Of a DNA stretch of 64,000 bases, positions 11,171 to 23,308 are shown piece by piece. The notes beneath the pieces were generated by a model. It had not been told where the DNA came from. It worked only from the letters and a program-made list of their open reading frames with translations, and searched no databases. The position numbers and the translations under genes were made by a program. The stretch is from Anastatus disparis (Eukaryota; Arthropoda; Insecta; Hymenoptera; Eupelmidae). The DNA lies in the NCBI GenBank assembly GCA_017163975.1, contig JAFFSR010000353.1, forward strand, positions 1,988,501 to 2,052,500, read 5' to 3'. Every line of letters begins with the position of its first letter. Position 1 is the first letter of the stretch.

Positions 11171-13509
11171 TTTTATATTCAATATATATTTATGTTGATA
11201 ATAATATATATTTAATAATAATGATATATAGTTCAATTATATATACATATTCAATATATATCAACTCGTGGAATTGAATACTAATAAAATTAAGTTTTAA
11301 CATAAAGCTAATTATTTAAGTGGTAATTGTATTTTATAAAATAATACAATAATTTATAAGTTATTAATTATAATAATTATGTGAACTTGTTAATTATAGG
11401 ATAAAATAATATTAAATTCGTGATTATCATTTTCATAGTTTATATAAAATATTATGTAAATTTTATAAGTATAGATTATTTAGAGTGAAAAATAATGTAA
11501 CTTCAACAATAAATCCAATCTAATAGAATAATGATAATTTCCAATCATTGTATTTAATACAAATTTTAGAGTGATATTTAAGAATATTATTCATTTTCCG
11601 CATTCTTAATAAATGTTTTGCAAATCGTAAGTGAATTTTCTTTGAATTATTCACTATTTTATGGGAAATTTTACTTCCATCTAGACAGATCATATATATG
11701 AATTTATAATTATAGACATAATCAGGAAAATTTATCCATATTTCATATATTTTCCTATATACATAATTGACTATTAAAAATAATTTAATATTAAAAATAT
11801 TACTTTTTAAGATTACTAGTAAGATTAAATATTACTTAAACGTATGTTAAAAAGATACTAAAAGAATATTTTTATATTATGTTATGATAATTTTTCAAGT
11901 GAGGTCATTAGATATATTCTAAAAATTAATATATTTCTCTTAATAAAAATGTTATTGCTTTAGTGAAATTATTATTAATACATTCAATTCTTAACAATTT
12001 TGACGTAAATGACAATTCATATAAATACTAACACACGTACATATGAATATGTTATTAAGGTTACATGAATGTTATTTATGAAGAATTGTTTACTAATAAA
12101 TTTTTAATTACTAATGTATTTTCATGAAATTAACTCGAGTACTTTATTCTCTGAATGATACTTGAATAAAACTTTAATTGACTAAATTATGTTATACAAT
12201 TATAAATATATAAATTTATTCAATTGTTCATCAAATGAAATGATTATTTGTAAAATATATTATGCTTACATATATATTACACAAATGATAATTACAATGA
12301 ATGATTGTTGAATAAAAATTTTTTATTTTAAGTATCATAGCGTTTAAATTTATTTTGATGAAAATGTTATTCGATTGACATTTTTAGTTGTGTTTTAATA
12401 CTTAATAATTTTTCTTCGTGTTTTAATAATTTTTCATTAATATTAAGGATTCATTCATAAATTATAATATCAATGATATGAACATAAACAAAAACAAATA
12501 TAAAATTGAATATAATATAACCTTACTTGTGATATATACACTTCGTAATATTTATATTTCATTAAGAATTTACATTTGATGCAAATAAAATTGTTGGTTA
12601 ATTGCAAATAGTCGATTCATTGTTTTGAAATATTCGAATTTTAAAATATCTAAAATATGTTATTTTAATCTTATAATTGTGTATTTAAATTCAGTATTTC
12701 GTATGTATACAATACATATGTAAAGATATTATAATTAGAAATGAACACGAAATTTGTTTTGAAGCATGTTTTATGTATAAAGGTTATTTTTAATTTCATC
12801 GTTCAAGTTCATAATTATATATTCAGGTCAAGAATCTAAACATAAGAGCCGTTCTTTAATGATATTACACGCTACACGTAACTCGTTACACGCTTTAAAA
12901 TTTTGTTGTCCAATGTCTACTGAATTCAAAATCCAAACGATACTCAAGTTCGAAATAATACGAGATACTCACGGTTAGCTATGAAGTCGAGTTCAATTTT
13001 CGACTTTTGTGAATTATGCCTTACAATTTACATACGATCCAGGACATTCTTTACTTCTTTCCCTAGGTAAGAAATATACTATTTAATGTGAAATATTCTT
13101 GGGTACAAAGCTTAAGTTTTCTATTTTTTTTAAGTTCCTGGTTATATTCAATTCCTTTATATTATTTAGTTTCACTGATTTTTAGTATAAAGTAAATCTA
13201 TGTTTGAAATTTATTTGTTGTTGTTGTTTTTGCTACTTTTATTTCAAGTATTAAACTACACATATTCTCTCTTTATTGAAAATCGGTGAAGTTAATTATA
13301 TGCATGTAATCGAACAGAACTACATGACATTCCATATATGACATATTTAAACTTAACCTCATATTGTATGTGTAATAAACTTAAGCTTTTCTTTAACATT
13401 TGTTAACATATATAATAACGTATATTTAAATTTAATATTCTTAAGTTACTTACTTTTCAGTCAATTTTAAATATTATTGTAATTGAAATATTTACCACCT
13501 TTTTCTACG
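11171..13509. other. AT-rich DNA, nothing recognised
   Basis: About 2.3 kb of very AT-rich sequence with only short chance frames. I see no RNA gene, array or long inverted repeat in it. Confidence 0.5.
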
Positions 13510-13779
13510 AATCTATGATTCTTCCTTCGAGCATATACTACTGGAGGAAGCCTTCGAATGGCAGCAAGCGTTGCAAGGCGCAGAGAGAGAAACCTCTATT
13601 TTGGTACGTGCTGTCTCTCTCTAGCCTGATTTGATAGGCTACTTCTGTTCTCCACTAAGAAAGTGAGAGAGAGATAGCACGTACCAAAATAGAGGCTTTT
13701 TCTCTCTTCGCCTTGTAACGCAGTTCATAGCTGGGAGGCTTCCTCCAGTGGTATATGCTTGAAGGGTTCTTCGGATTCG
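13510..13779. repeat. Foldback with CT/GA-rich arms (270 bp)
   Basis: The arms contain GAGCATATACTACTGGAGGA, TAGCACGTACCAAAATAGAG and GAGAGAG runs in inverse orientation on the two sides, around a loop near 13640. A third partial arm (GCTTCCTCCATAGTATATAA) lies at 13990-14020, suggesting a tandem or nested copy. Confidence 0.75.
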
Positions 13780-13859
13780 TGCATTTTTTAGGTATGTGCT
13801 TCGAGTATATGTACGTAAAGGCAGCATGTTATATGGTAAATTCGTAGTTATTTTAACGA

Positions 13860-14021
13860 TGATGTGAGAGAGAAAGAAAATAAATACTTAAATACTGTCT
13901 CTCTGATGCAGCGCTTACGAGAGAGATAAAATTTAAGTCAATATTTTCTTTCTCTCTACCTAAAGTTGCTACTACTTTTTAACACGACATGCTTCCTCCA
14001 TAGTATATAAGTTCTAAGGGT
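13860..14021. repeat. Partial second copy of the 13.5-kb foldback
   Basis: This segment has GAGAGAGAAAGAAAAT and its inverse ATATTTTCTTTCTCTCT around TACGAGAGAG, then ends in GCTTCCTCCATAGTATATAA. The last block parallels the right end of the 13510-13779 hairpin. It is interpreted as a diverged partial copy. Confidence 0.5.
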
Positions 14022-15095
14022 ATGTGTAATTATTTTTGTAATAAGATTTTCTTTTTCTATTGGTTCCCATATAATTAGGAGTTATTATATATTAAAGTGA
14101 AACTTTCTTTTTCTACAAGAAAATCGAGCTTATAGTTTAAATGTTTGCGGATCTTATAGAATTTTTTCATTAAAATTTTATGATGCTATATAACGTAAAA
14201 GGATGGAAAAAAATTAAAACTCTTTCTATTTTCGTGGGAAATGCGGTACAAGGCCAATTCTTGCAAAAAACTTGTATTTCAATTAAAATTACTTGCCAGA
14301 ATTTTTTCAGATATTTCCTGGAGATGCGCCATAGTTAAAAATGCAAAAAACTCATTTTTTGGACGTTTTTGGCTAAATTTAGCTCATTTGCAGACTTTGT
14401 ATTATTATTTATATCATGAAATTGTATTCTAGAACTTTATTTATGAATTTAATTATGCAATCAAGTCAGAAAAATAAGATTTACAAATATTCACATCATA
14501 TTTTTACACGAATCCCCATTTTAGATTAGGTATTTAAACACTTCTTTCATGATTTTGTTGATATTTCACTACTTTATATGTGATAAAATCTTTCAAATAT
14601 TACATTACTTTAATAAAAGAAAAAGTTTTCATAAATAAGACATTTCACAGGTACAGCTATATTAAGTACGGTCAAAATATCAACTTGAGATTGCATATGA
14701 GTTAATGAATTTATGTTTCGTAAGTAAAACTTATCAATACAAACATTAGAATCATGATTTAATAATATGAACCTTGACTTCGGCATTTTTAACACTGTGT
14801 AATCTAATTCTGCACTTAAGTCACACTTTTTCGAGAGCTATGTGGTCTATTTTTACACTGTGTAAAAAAATGTGAGCATGCGAGTACATTGAAATCTTGT
14901 TTACATGTCTCATATTAATATTACAATATTAAATATATTTTTGTTAAAAAGCGCATATTATTCGCAATTATTTTATGATATTTGCAATCGTTATGAAGAT
15001 TATAAATAAAGTTTGCACTTATGTCATATATTGTATTGTATTATCTCCATTGACATAGGTACGAATTCAGTAACGTAACTCAAGTAACAATCTTT

Positions 15096-15307
15096 AGGCT
15101 GGAAGTTATAGTCTTTACTTAGTTCTCAGATATTCCATCTATGTTTTTTCTATCCTTTTTCCATAAGAAAAACAAGGATAGAATATTTGAGAACTGCCTA
15201 CACAGCATGAAAGATTGTTGCAAGGTTTCAGTAATAAGAATTTTATTACTGAAACCTTGCAGCAACCTTTCATGCTGTGTGGGTGAGTAACGACTAAAAC
15301 TTCTAGC
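15096..15307. repeat. Nested double hairpin (212 bp)
   Basis: Outer arms AGGCTGGAAGTTATAGTC and its inverse GACTAAAACTTCTAGCCT enclose two consecutive hairpins. One is 15121-15197 (AGTTCTCAGATATTCC paired with GAATATTTGAGAACT). The other is 15202-15284 (CACAGCATGAAAGATTGTTG paired with CAACCTTTCATGCTGTG, including GGTTTCAGTAATAA). The first has a relative at 52629-52775. The second shares its terminus with the palindrome at 37.2-38.5 kb. It looks like one MITE inserted into another. Confidence 0.75.
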
Positions 15308-15759
15308 CTTAGACTTAAGTTGGGTCTATGAATTCGAGCCACAAAAAACATTATGTTAAACGCTATTTCATCACTAAAGAAAAGTAAGTGTAAAATATTT
15401 TGTAAATAAAATAACCAATATTAGTATTGAAACAGTATTACGAATATTAGTATAAAAAATAGAATCATATATTTATTAATTTTATATATTAGGTAAGGAT
15501 TTATTTCTAACGAAATTGTAGTTGTTGTAGAAAAGAGTTTGACATCGGACTTGCTATATTTTTAGTTACTAAATCGAGGATTAATTGAGAACTAAATAAA
15601 CTGTTTGTGAATATATCACAAAGGGTCTAGCCTATTAAGAGGGTCAAAATTGCCCCCACCGGAAACTGAAAAAATGAAAATGCTATCTTTTTCTACATTA
15701 AAAAATACTAACACAAAAAATTTTTTAGCTCTTTTTAATGAATTATAACCTAAAAATTA

Positions 15760-16908
15760 ATTGAAACGTGTTTTTTCGTTTTTTGGCGATATCTCGGCTT
15801 CTAGTGGACGAAGAATATGTTTTTTTTTTTTAATTTTAGGTTTTTGAAAGCACTACAACTTGACGTAGGTAAAAAATAGTTTTGGTGCAAAATTCAATTA
15901 TTATAAGCATTTGAAAATACATTCCTAAAAATGATTAATTATTCATTTTTGAAAATTAATAATACTATATTTATGGAATTTTTTAATTTTATTTTGATAA
16001 TTAGATTTATGTAAATTAATCAAAGATATTTAAAAAAAAATCTTTTTTGATTGTTCAAAAGCGAAAGTAAGCGTATTTATTTTGTTCACTTATTACTTTA
16101 TGAACAATTATTTCAATTTCACAATATTCTACTACAGTATCATTTTTGTTAACAAAATTAAATATATTAATATATGTTGATAAAGGATTCACCTTTTTGA
16201 AATTGTAAAAAAATTCGATTACAAAATAATAAATTAAACAATGGAACATTTTCCAAGATTAGTATTCACAAAAATTAGTTCCAGATATCGCTACTGACGC
16301 ATTTAATCTTTGATCCTGATGATCCTACTAAACACGACGTAAGTATCTTCCGATTCAATAAGAAAATCAAATTATGCTTACTTGAATTTAATACTGCAAA
16401 TGCATACTATTAACGATTCACCAATTTGATACTTTATATTTGTAACTGTGAATGAGCATACCTTCGGTTTTAGGGCATTTATCAGACTTTTTCAAGGCTG
16501 AAATTGAAGGTTTTTCTCACCTAATTTTAAATGATTATGTATAGGAAATTATTCCGGTGTATGTGAGATACTATAATCACATTTAGTGTACGGAAGGTAG
16601 ATAGAATGCCCAAAAATCGAACTAAAGTGGTTTTTCGCTTCTGTAGACCATTGCACCATTTCTAGAAATCTGAAAAAATTCATGGTTACAGTTTTTTCGT
16701 TGGAAAACATAATATTTTCTTTTGGTTATTTCTTTTGTCTTAGTTTTTTTTAATTGAACTTTAAAAATTTCAAATGCTTTAATATTTGAATTCTGCGCTA
16801 AAACTATTTTTCACCTACGTCAAGTTGTAGGGCTTTCAAAAACCTACAATTGGAAAAAAAAAACATATTTTTCGTCCACTAGAAGCCGAGATATCGCGAA
16901 AAAATCCT
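15760..16908. repeat. 1.15-kb foldback with ~120-bp arms
   Basis: The block 15773-15878 (GCGATATCTCGGCTTCTAGT, GGACGAA, then ACTTGACGTAGGTAAAAAAT) recurs inversely at 16790-16905 (ATTTTTCACCTACGTCAAGT, then ACTAGAAGCCGAGATATCGC). The interior is AT-rich without a convincing gene. The truncated CR1-like copy starts immediately to the right. Confidence 0.75.
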
Positions 16909-16914
16909 AAATTC

Positions 16915-17836
16915 GATAATATCCAAACTTTTTTTAACAACGAGTTTCACGGAGTGGACAAGGGTTCCTTTGACCTTACAATCGGGGTAGCTGGCGTGGC
17001 GCAGGCCGTCGCAGATTTCACGGGAATGAATGAGCATACATTGCACACATCTAAATTAGTAAAAATTACACAAACACCGCATACTCATGCTGTAATTAGT
17101 GATGAGGCACCTCATCAAGTTGAGACGGAGTATGGCTCTGGGGCGGTGTATTGGTGATCTCTGGCGAGTTTGACTGTTCAGCAGTTAATGTTGGGCCGGA
17201 TGATTACGCCTGTGCCGTTCTTGGTACCATTCTCCCGATAATCAAGCGTACAAATGTAATTTCAGTTAAGAAAATCGCTAAACATGAAGATGTAAACGAG
17301 GTGTCTACAGATCCTGGGATCAGTGGCGGCCTGAGGGATCCGTTCTCATTGCTGGTTAGACTTTCTGAGGAGGACCTGGTGCAAAGGGTGTTTAAAGCTT
17401 AACGACAGTCCACAGGTTTTTCGACAGTGGATCTTAATCCCTCCCTCCTTGGCAGTCTTCCAGCCATCAAACGCCACGGCTTGATATTTACTAATGAATT
17501 TTTGACTAAAGAAAAATATGTTAATTTTAAAAAATTAAAAAAGTGTGCCAAAGAAAAAGGTTTTAAATTTGTTTGGCACAGACATGGTAAATCTCTGGTG
17601 AGGAGGGAGCTCATAATTTTTTTAATGAAAATGACTTACATAATTTATTGACAGATAGTAGAAAATTAGAAAATGGTGTAAATGTAACTAATGAAAATTC
17701 TGAAACTCCATCGAATATTAAGTGCAATGATAATATATGTGATAATAATGAAGCCTATGATCTTCAACGAAATATGTCGACAAATCGATTAATAAGTACA
17801 AATAATGGAGTAACGTCAATTGTGGCTTCTCCCTAA
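16915..17836 (+). pseudogene. CR1-like ORF1, C-terminal remnant
   Basis: Three consecutive pieces (16954-17157, 17151-17402 and 17427-17836, in shifting frames) align with residues from about 280 to the end of the intact ORF1 at 29688-31451. The piece near 17427-17600 retains the C-terminal nucleic-acid-binding region, with KKCAKEKGFKFVWHRHGK. Frameshifts near 17150 and 17600 and a TAA at 17400 break it. The terminal TGA shared with the other copy is preserved at 17837-17839, but the codon before it has become TAA. Confidence 0.85.
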
Positions 17837-17839
17837 TGA

Positions 17840-20667
17840 CTGCGCTGGGCCTCCTCAGAGAGTCGTAAAGGGAGGAGGGGTGAACTGCGAGCGTGCTCTC
17901 TGAATGTGACTTCGTTGAGGGCTCACATTGGGCAGGTACGTGGGTTTCTAAGTGATGGTCCTTCTTGCGACAAATTTGGAGTGGCTGAGACCTGGCTGGG
18001 TCCATCTGTTTCGGATGACGTCATTCGGGTCAAGGGGTATAAAGTATTTAGACAGGACAGAAACTCGCGTGGTGAAGGAGTCGCTTTGTATATTAAAGAC
18101 AATTTAAAGTGCACTATTTTGGCTACTTTGGATACTTAAACTAATCACAGAAAAGGTAAACCGGAGGTACCTGAGTATATTTTTTGTTCCGTGCAATTGG
18201 GCAGCTCCGAAGTCGTGTTGGTTTCTGTTATTTATCGACCTCCTGCAATTTCCTTTTTGAGAAATACCGATTTTTTAGATAACTTGAGAAATTTTGCCTC
18301 TGAATACTCTCACAAAATCATAATGAGAGACATGAATGCCGATCTCCTGCGCGAGAGCAGTGATGCCAAATTTATTAATAAATTGTCGGCTGAGCTTCCG
18401 TTACAGTTAATTCAGCATGGTACCACGCATCACACTCTAACGTCTCACACGTGGATTGACCTGATTCTTGTGGACGATAATGACACAGTACTTGACGCAC
18501 GCAACCTACCGGCGAATTTTCACAGTCGCCACAACTTAATTGATGTATGTATTTCATGTAATCATATCAAGACAGATAATAAAATGTTTAAGTATAGGAA
18601 TTATAAAGGTATATGTCCAAACTTATTGGTACAGAGTTTGACCAGCTGTGATTGGACGCTATTTACAGTTGGTACAGTTGACCCGGAATCTGCACTTGGC
18701 TGCCTCTGTGACAACCTTACGGCAGCAATACAAAATCTGGCGCCACTAAAAACACTTAAAATTGGTAAAAATAAATTTTCTTGGATAGATAAAGAGTTGT
18801 CGCAGATGCGGCACAAGAGAGATGTCACGTATCGTAGATTTAAAAGAACGAAGGAGGAGCGATATCTCTTCGAATTTCTGCAACTGCATGAGACAATAGA
18901 CGAATGGACGGAACAAGCTAAAACAAATTATTATCATAATAGACTGTTCGATGCTCTTGCTAGAGGTAATGTCTGAAAGGAGTTAAAAGACCTGGGACTC
19001 CTGTCTGGACCTCAAGGACTTGAATGGATTCACTTCAGATGAGCTTAAAGCACATTTTGCAGGGGTGTCAGTCTCACCACACGATGATACTGCGGAACGT
19101 AAAAGGATTCTTTCTGAGTGTAGTGAAAGTGGCTTTGCTTTTAAGCCAATTAATATTAATGATGTAATCCTTGCGATTTCGCATTTTTCATTACAGGTTT
19201 GTGGCGAGGATACCGGTTATTGGATAGTATCTTGTGACTGTTTGATTCCTCTTCTGTGCGGGGGGTCTTCCCCTGCCATTGGAAGCATGCACGCATTGTG
19301 CCTTTAAAGAAGTGCCCAGCACCTTAAATGCCTAAAGATTTTAAGCCCATAGCAATATTATGTTTTCTTTCAAAGGTTCTGGAGAAGATTGCCCACGACC
19401 AACTGCAAGAGTATGTTATGACACACGAAATACTTGACTCTTTGCAGACTGGCTTCAGAAAGCATCATTCTACGCAGACTGCCATACTTAAACTTACAGA
19501 CGACATAAGATCAGGTCTTGACAAGAAACTTGCCACGATATTACTTCTATTTGACTTTAGTAAGGCATTCGACACAATCTCCCCCTCCAAATTGCTTGCG
19601 AGGCTTAGATCGATGGGGTTTTCCAGGACTGCACTCGAGTGGATTAGCTTCTATTTATCAGGTAGGAAACAAATGGTTTCTACACATTTAAATGAGGATT
19701 CGGATTGGCTAACAACCAATCTAGGAGTTTTACAGGGTTCAGTGCTGGAACCTCTGTTGTTTTGCCTTCACACTAATAACATCCGTAACACGCACGACCC
19801 CTGTTTCGTCGAGCACATATTATATGCTGATGACCTCCAAATCTATACTTAGGTCCCTCATGAACATCTGAATGAAGGTATTCGTATTATGCAGAGGGCG
19901 GCCAAGGCGGTGTCGGGATGGGCTGTCGATGCTTCTCTCACATTAAATGCAAGCAAAATTAAGGCGATTGTTTTTGACAGTAGTCGATTTATTAATGACT
20001 TTTATGCTGTTGAGCCAAGAACGATTGAGCTTGAGGGAGGTGTCGACATATCTTTCTCTGATACCGTTACAAGCCTTGGTGTTGTGCTTGACGCTAAGCT
20101 GTCATGGGAGCCGCACATTAATATGGTGACTAAAAAATTTAATAGGATAATGTATAGTTTGCGGTTGTTTCGTCGGTACACCACTGAGGCCCTGCGTAAA
20201 CAACTCGCAGCCGCCTTGCTGTTCCTACACCTCGACTACTGTTCAGTGGTTCTGTTCGATGCTTCGCAGGGGTTAAGAAGGCGATACAAAGACTACAAAA
20301 TTCATGTGTGAGATATGTATTAGGCGTAGGAATGGGCGATCATATCTCTCCTCATAGAGCTGCGCTTGGTTGGCTGCGTACTGATTCAAGGAAACAGTAT
20401 TTTATGGCTGTACTTATGTATAAAATCGTGCGCATAAATACTCCTGAGAATCTAGTGAGTCTCTTTACTAGATATGTACCTAGGGTAGTCCCTAGGGAAA
20501 AGATTAAGGATTTCGCAGTGCCCTTCATGCGTACTGAGACTGGAAGAAACTCCTTTCAAGTTCAAGGTGCACATTTTTGGAGCTGACTGCCTGCTGATAT
20601 AGAAAATCTTTCATCAATCAGCAGGTTTAAAGCCGCTCTGAGGAGGTATTTACTCGACCTCGATTAA
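17840..20667 (+). pseudogene. CR1-like ORF2 (endonuclease-reverse transcriptase), decayed
   Basis: Fragments in order cover the APE-type endonuclease (GVAETWLGPSVSDD near 17975; VIYRPPA; TWIDLILVDD) and reverse transcriptase (DFKPIAILCFLSKVLEKI near 19335; TGFRKHHSTQTA; FDFSKAFDTI; LYADDLQIYT near 19825). The C-terminal region follows. Stops occur at 18138, 18976 (TGG to TGA), 19850 and 20584, and frameshifts near 19010, 19200 and 20290. The GDLNAD motif reads RDMNAD here. One region between RT motifs near 19215-19300 is rearranged relative to the second copy. It is not functional. Confidence 0.9.
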
Positions 20668-21193
20668 ACAGTATTATTTTCGGACTATATCGTTTGTGTT
20701 AATTTATCATATGATGTACCTTTTATAGATTTAAGGCATGATTGTATTTATTGGCGTGATTGTAGGATGTGTGTGCATAGAGTGAATGATTATATTTTTA
20801 TCAGCTTGACTTGTATATTACTGTACATTCAACCTTGTTCTGTGATTTTAATTTACTGTATACTGCTGATATTTTGACAGCGCTCTTTACACGCTTGATT
20901 TTATGTAATTCTTTTGACTGATAGATATTTGAGACTGATTTTCAATTATATTATTTATACTCTTTGCGTGTGTTTATTCGTGTTATCTGTGATATCACTT
21001 TTATTTAATTTATTGACTTACTATTAGAGTATTATTATCTCTTATGTTTTATGACTGTGATATCATACTGTGTTATTTTAATTTTATATATGCAAGGCTA
21101 TTTCAAGTATTTTATGTATTTTAACTTTATTTGTAATTTTATACGCTCTTTTTGTAATTATAATACAAAATAAAACAATATTTATCTATCTAT

Positions 21194-21843
21194 ATTGGGT
21201 TTTAGCTTCAACTCGGAAAGAAAAAGTTTAATTAAATAATTAAACAACGTTTATCATGAAACTTGTTTAAAATTTTTAAAATCTATTAAATAACAAAAAT
21301 TATCATTATTACTGGAGAATTACAATTTTTTAGGAAAACAAATATAATTAGAATAAACTATATGACATCTAAAACTTAAAAATTATCAATAACTCATTTT
21401 AATCTTAAAATCTGATTATTTTAAATAACCGGGGGGCAGATGAGCATGTATCATTTTACGCCAGACTGTGCTCGATGCAGTTTTGGTTTAATGCGTAGCG
21501 TACGCGCCTTTCTTTTTGGGTGCGCAAGTTCAACTCTCGGTCAGGACCATTTTTAAAAATTTTTTTATTGTTTTAATTTTTTTTATTCCTTTTTTTATTC
21601 ATAATTTTCAAATTTTCTATTTTTTTATTAATATTAAATTGATTTTTTACAAGTTAATTAAGTATATGCTCGTTTTTTCAATAAAAATTCTTTTTAAATA
21701 AATTATTTTCTACACGTAGTAATTAAAAATATTAATAATTAAATAATTGTGATGTTTTAAATACTATAGTTAAATTTTGATGACAAACATTGTTTAATTA
21801 TTTAATTAAACTTTTTCATTTCGAGTTGAAGCTAAAACCCAAT
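21194..21843. mobile_element. Foldback with TTGGGTTTTAGCTTCAACTC termini
   Basis: Arms of about 60-80 bp: TTGGGTTTTAGCTTCAACTC followed by GAAAAAGTTTAATTAAATAA on the left, and their inverse at 21780-21843 on the right. The centre (21483-21552) contains a tRNA-like segment with GCGCAAGTTCAACTCTCGG. A third copy of the terminus, in inverse orientation, lies at 22157-22180. The left end abuts the microsatellite tail of the CR1-like copy. Confidence 0.75.
21483..21552 (+). repeat. tRNA-like segment (SINE or tRNA remnant)
   Basis: It contains a B-box-like AAGTTCAACTC followed by GGTCAGGACC and a T-rich stretch. The same layout (B box, about 15 bp, T run) occurs near 25080-25140 and 37930-37960. 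It has no complete cloverleaf, so I do not call a tRNA gene. Confidence 0.4.
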
Positions 21844-22639
21844 CAAGTCTGAATATGTCGGCGGTTCATTTGTTCCGAATATAGTTCACGTAAATACTTG
21901 CAAATTTTTTATAATCTAAATAGATGATATGTTTACATAAATAATCTTGAAGATGAAAATAACTCAGCAATGAAAATTTTTGTGGATTATACACGCACCA
22001 AAATCAATTTCGAATTTTTTCAAGCACAAATTAAATACAGAATTTGTGATACATTCACAAAGAGTTTATTTAGTCCTCAATTAATCCTTGATTTAGTAAC
22101 TAAAAATATAGCAAGTCCGATGTCAAACTATTTTCATTTATTTTGTTTACCTTTTACAGTTTGAGTTGAAGCTAAAACTCAATCAACTCTGAATGTAAAA
22201 GCTACTCATTACGTTATGAGCTTAGTCAACTTATATACTTGAGAGTGTATCGAGCGCATATGAGACTGGTTCCCAATTTCATTTTCGCTGAGGGAAATAT
22301 CATCTCAATTTGAGTCTAATTTTTTTTCAAAAGAGATATCAACATTATTTTAGTAGTAATAAAATTGAATTCACATACAACATTTGAGCGAATTTCATAT
22401 GCAAAAGTTTTTCCGTGTACGAAATATAAATTCATTAACTCATATGTGATCTCAAGTTGGTATTTTGACCGTACTTAATATAGCTGTGCCTGTGAAATGA
22501 CTTATTTATGAAAACATTTTCTTTTATTAAAGTAATATAATATTTGAAAGATTTTATCTCATATAAAGTAGTGAAATATCAACAAAATCATGAAAGAAGT
22601 GTTTAAATACCTAATCTAAAATGTGATCTAAAATCGATA

Positions 22640-23308
22640 TCTTAACGGGGGGTGCCCTATAGCTGCAATTTACTTAAAATAGAAGCTACAAGTTAGCTAA
22701 AAGTCGGCTTAAAAATAGCTGAAAGTTGTATCAAAGTTATCCAAAAGTTGGTTAAAACTAAGCAGAAGTAGGATGAATTTACCTGAAAATTAGCTGAATT
22801 TATTCATAAAGTCAGTTCAGTTATATAAAATTTAGATAAAAATTGACAATATGTCAATCAAAAATTAGCTGATTGATTTAAATTTAGCTGCATTTAGAAA
22901 TGCGCTGTCAACAAAAAATGTTCTTTTTTTTCTAGAAGCTAGTCAAGGGTGGACTCCAATATTATATCATGATTGAAGTCTATATTTTAAAGGAAAGAGA
23001 AAATTAAGAAGGGTAGCTGAAGATGGAGGGAGAAGAAGAAAAATGAAGCAAGAAAGAATAGAGAATGAAAAAAAGATAATAAAACAAAATATAGTTAAAC
23101 ATAGATGAAGAGAGAAATACATATACTAAAGTCCACTTAAGACCCAAGAATGAGGCCCAAAAAAGTGCTTATATATGATAACTACTCATTATATAGGACT
23201 CAATAAGAATTGCTATTCTTACACAGAGAAAGGAAAATACCTAAAAGTATATGCTAACTTGAGTCAGTAGTCAAAAAAACATTACTAGTCGTTTTTTAAT
23301 TGATACTC
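22640..23308. other. AT-rich DNA with degenerate AGCTGAAA-type repeats
   Basis: From 22670 to 22880, variations of TTAGCTGAAA / TTAGCTAAAAGT recur every 15-25 bases without a fixed period. The rest shows no gene. Confidence 0.4.

Larger units (their letters stand above)
16911..21193 (+). mobile_element. CR1/Jockey-group non-LTR retrotransposon, 5'-truncated decayed copy
   Basis: This is homologous over its whole length to the better copy at 29.3-34.9 kb. The first shared bases match that copy at about 30521, inside ORF1, so the 5' UTR and the first half of ORF1 are missing, as is usual for target-primed retrotransposition. The 3' UTR is AT-rich and ends in a short TATCTATCTATA tail. Multiple stops and indels break both frames, so this copy is older than the second one. 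It sits inside the 14.5-22.6 kb inverted repeat. Confidence 0.9.
14519..22624. mobile_element. Large inverted repeat (8.1 kb) interrupted by later insertions
   Basis: About 215 bp at 14519-14733 is repeated inversely at 22415-22624 with roughly 90% identity by eye (shared TTAGATTAGGTATTTAAACA, ACAGCTATATTAAGTACGGT). A second pair lies inside in the same symmetry: 15538-15627 against 22033-22126 (TTTGACATCGGACTTGCTAT). The arms therefore belong to one element whose middle now holds a 1.15-kb foldback, a CR1-like retrotransposon copy and a 650-bp foldback. No transposase of its own is visible, so it is either a large non-autonomous foldback or an inverted duplication. Confidence 0.65.
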
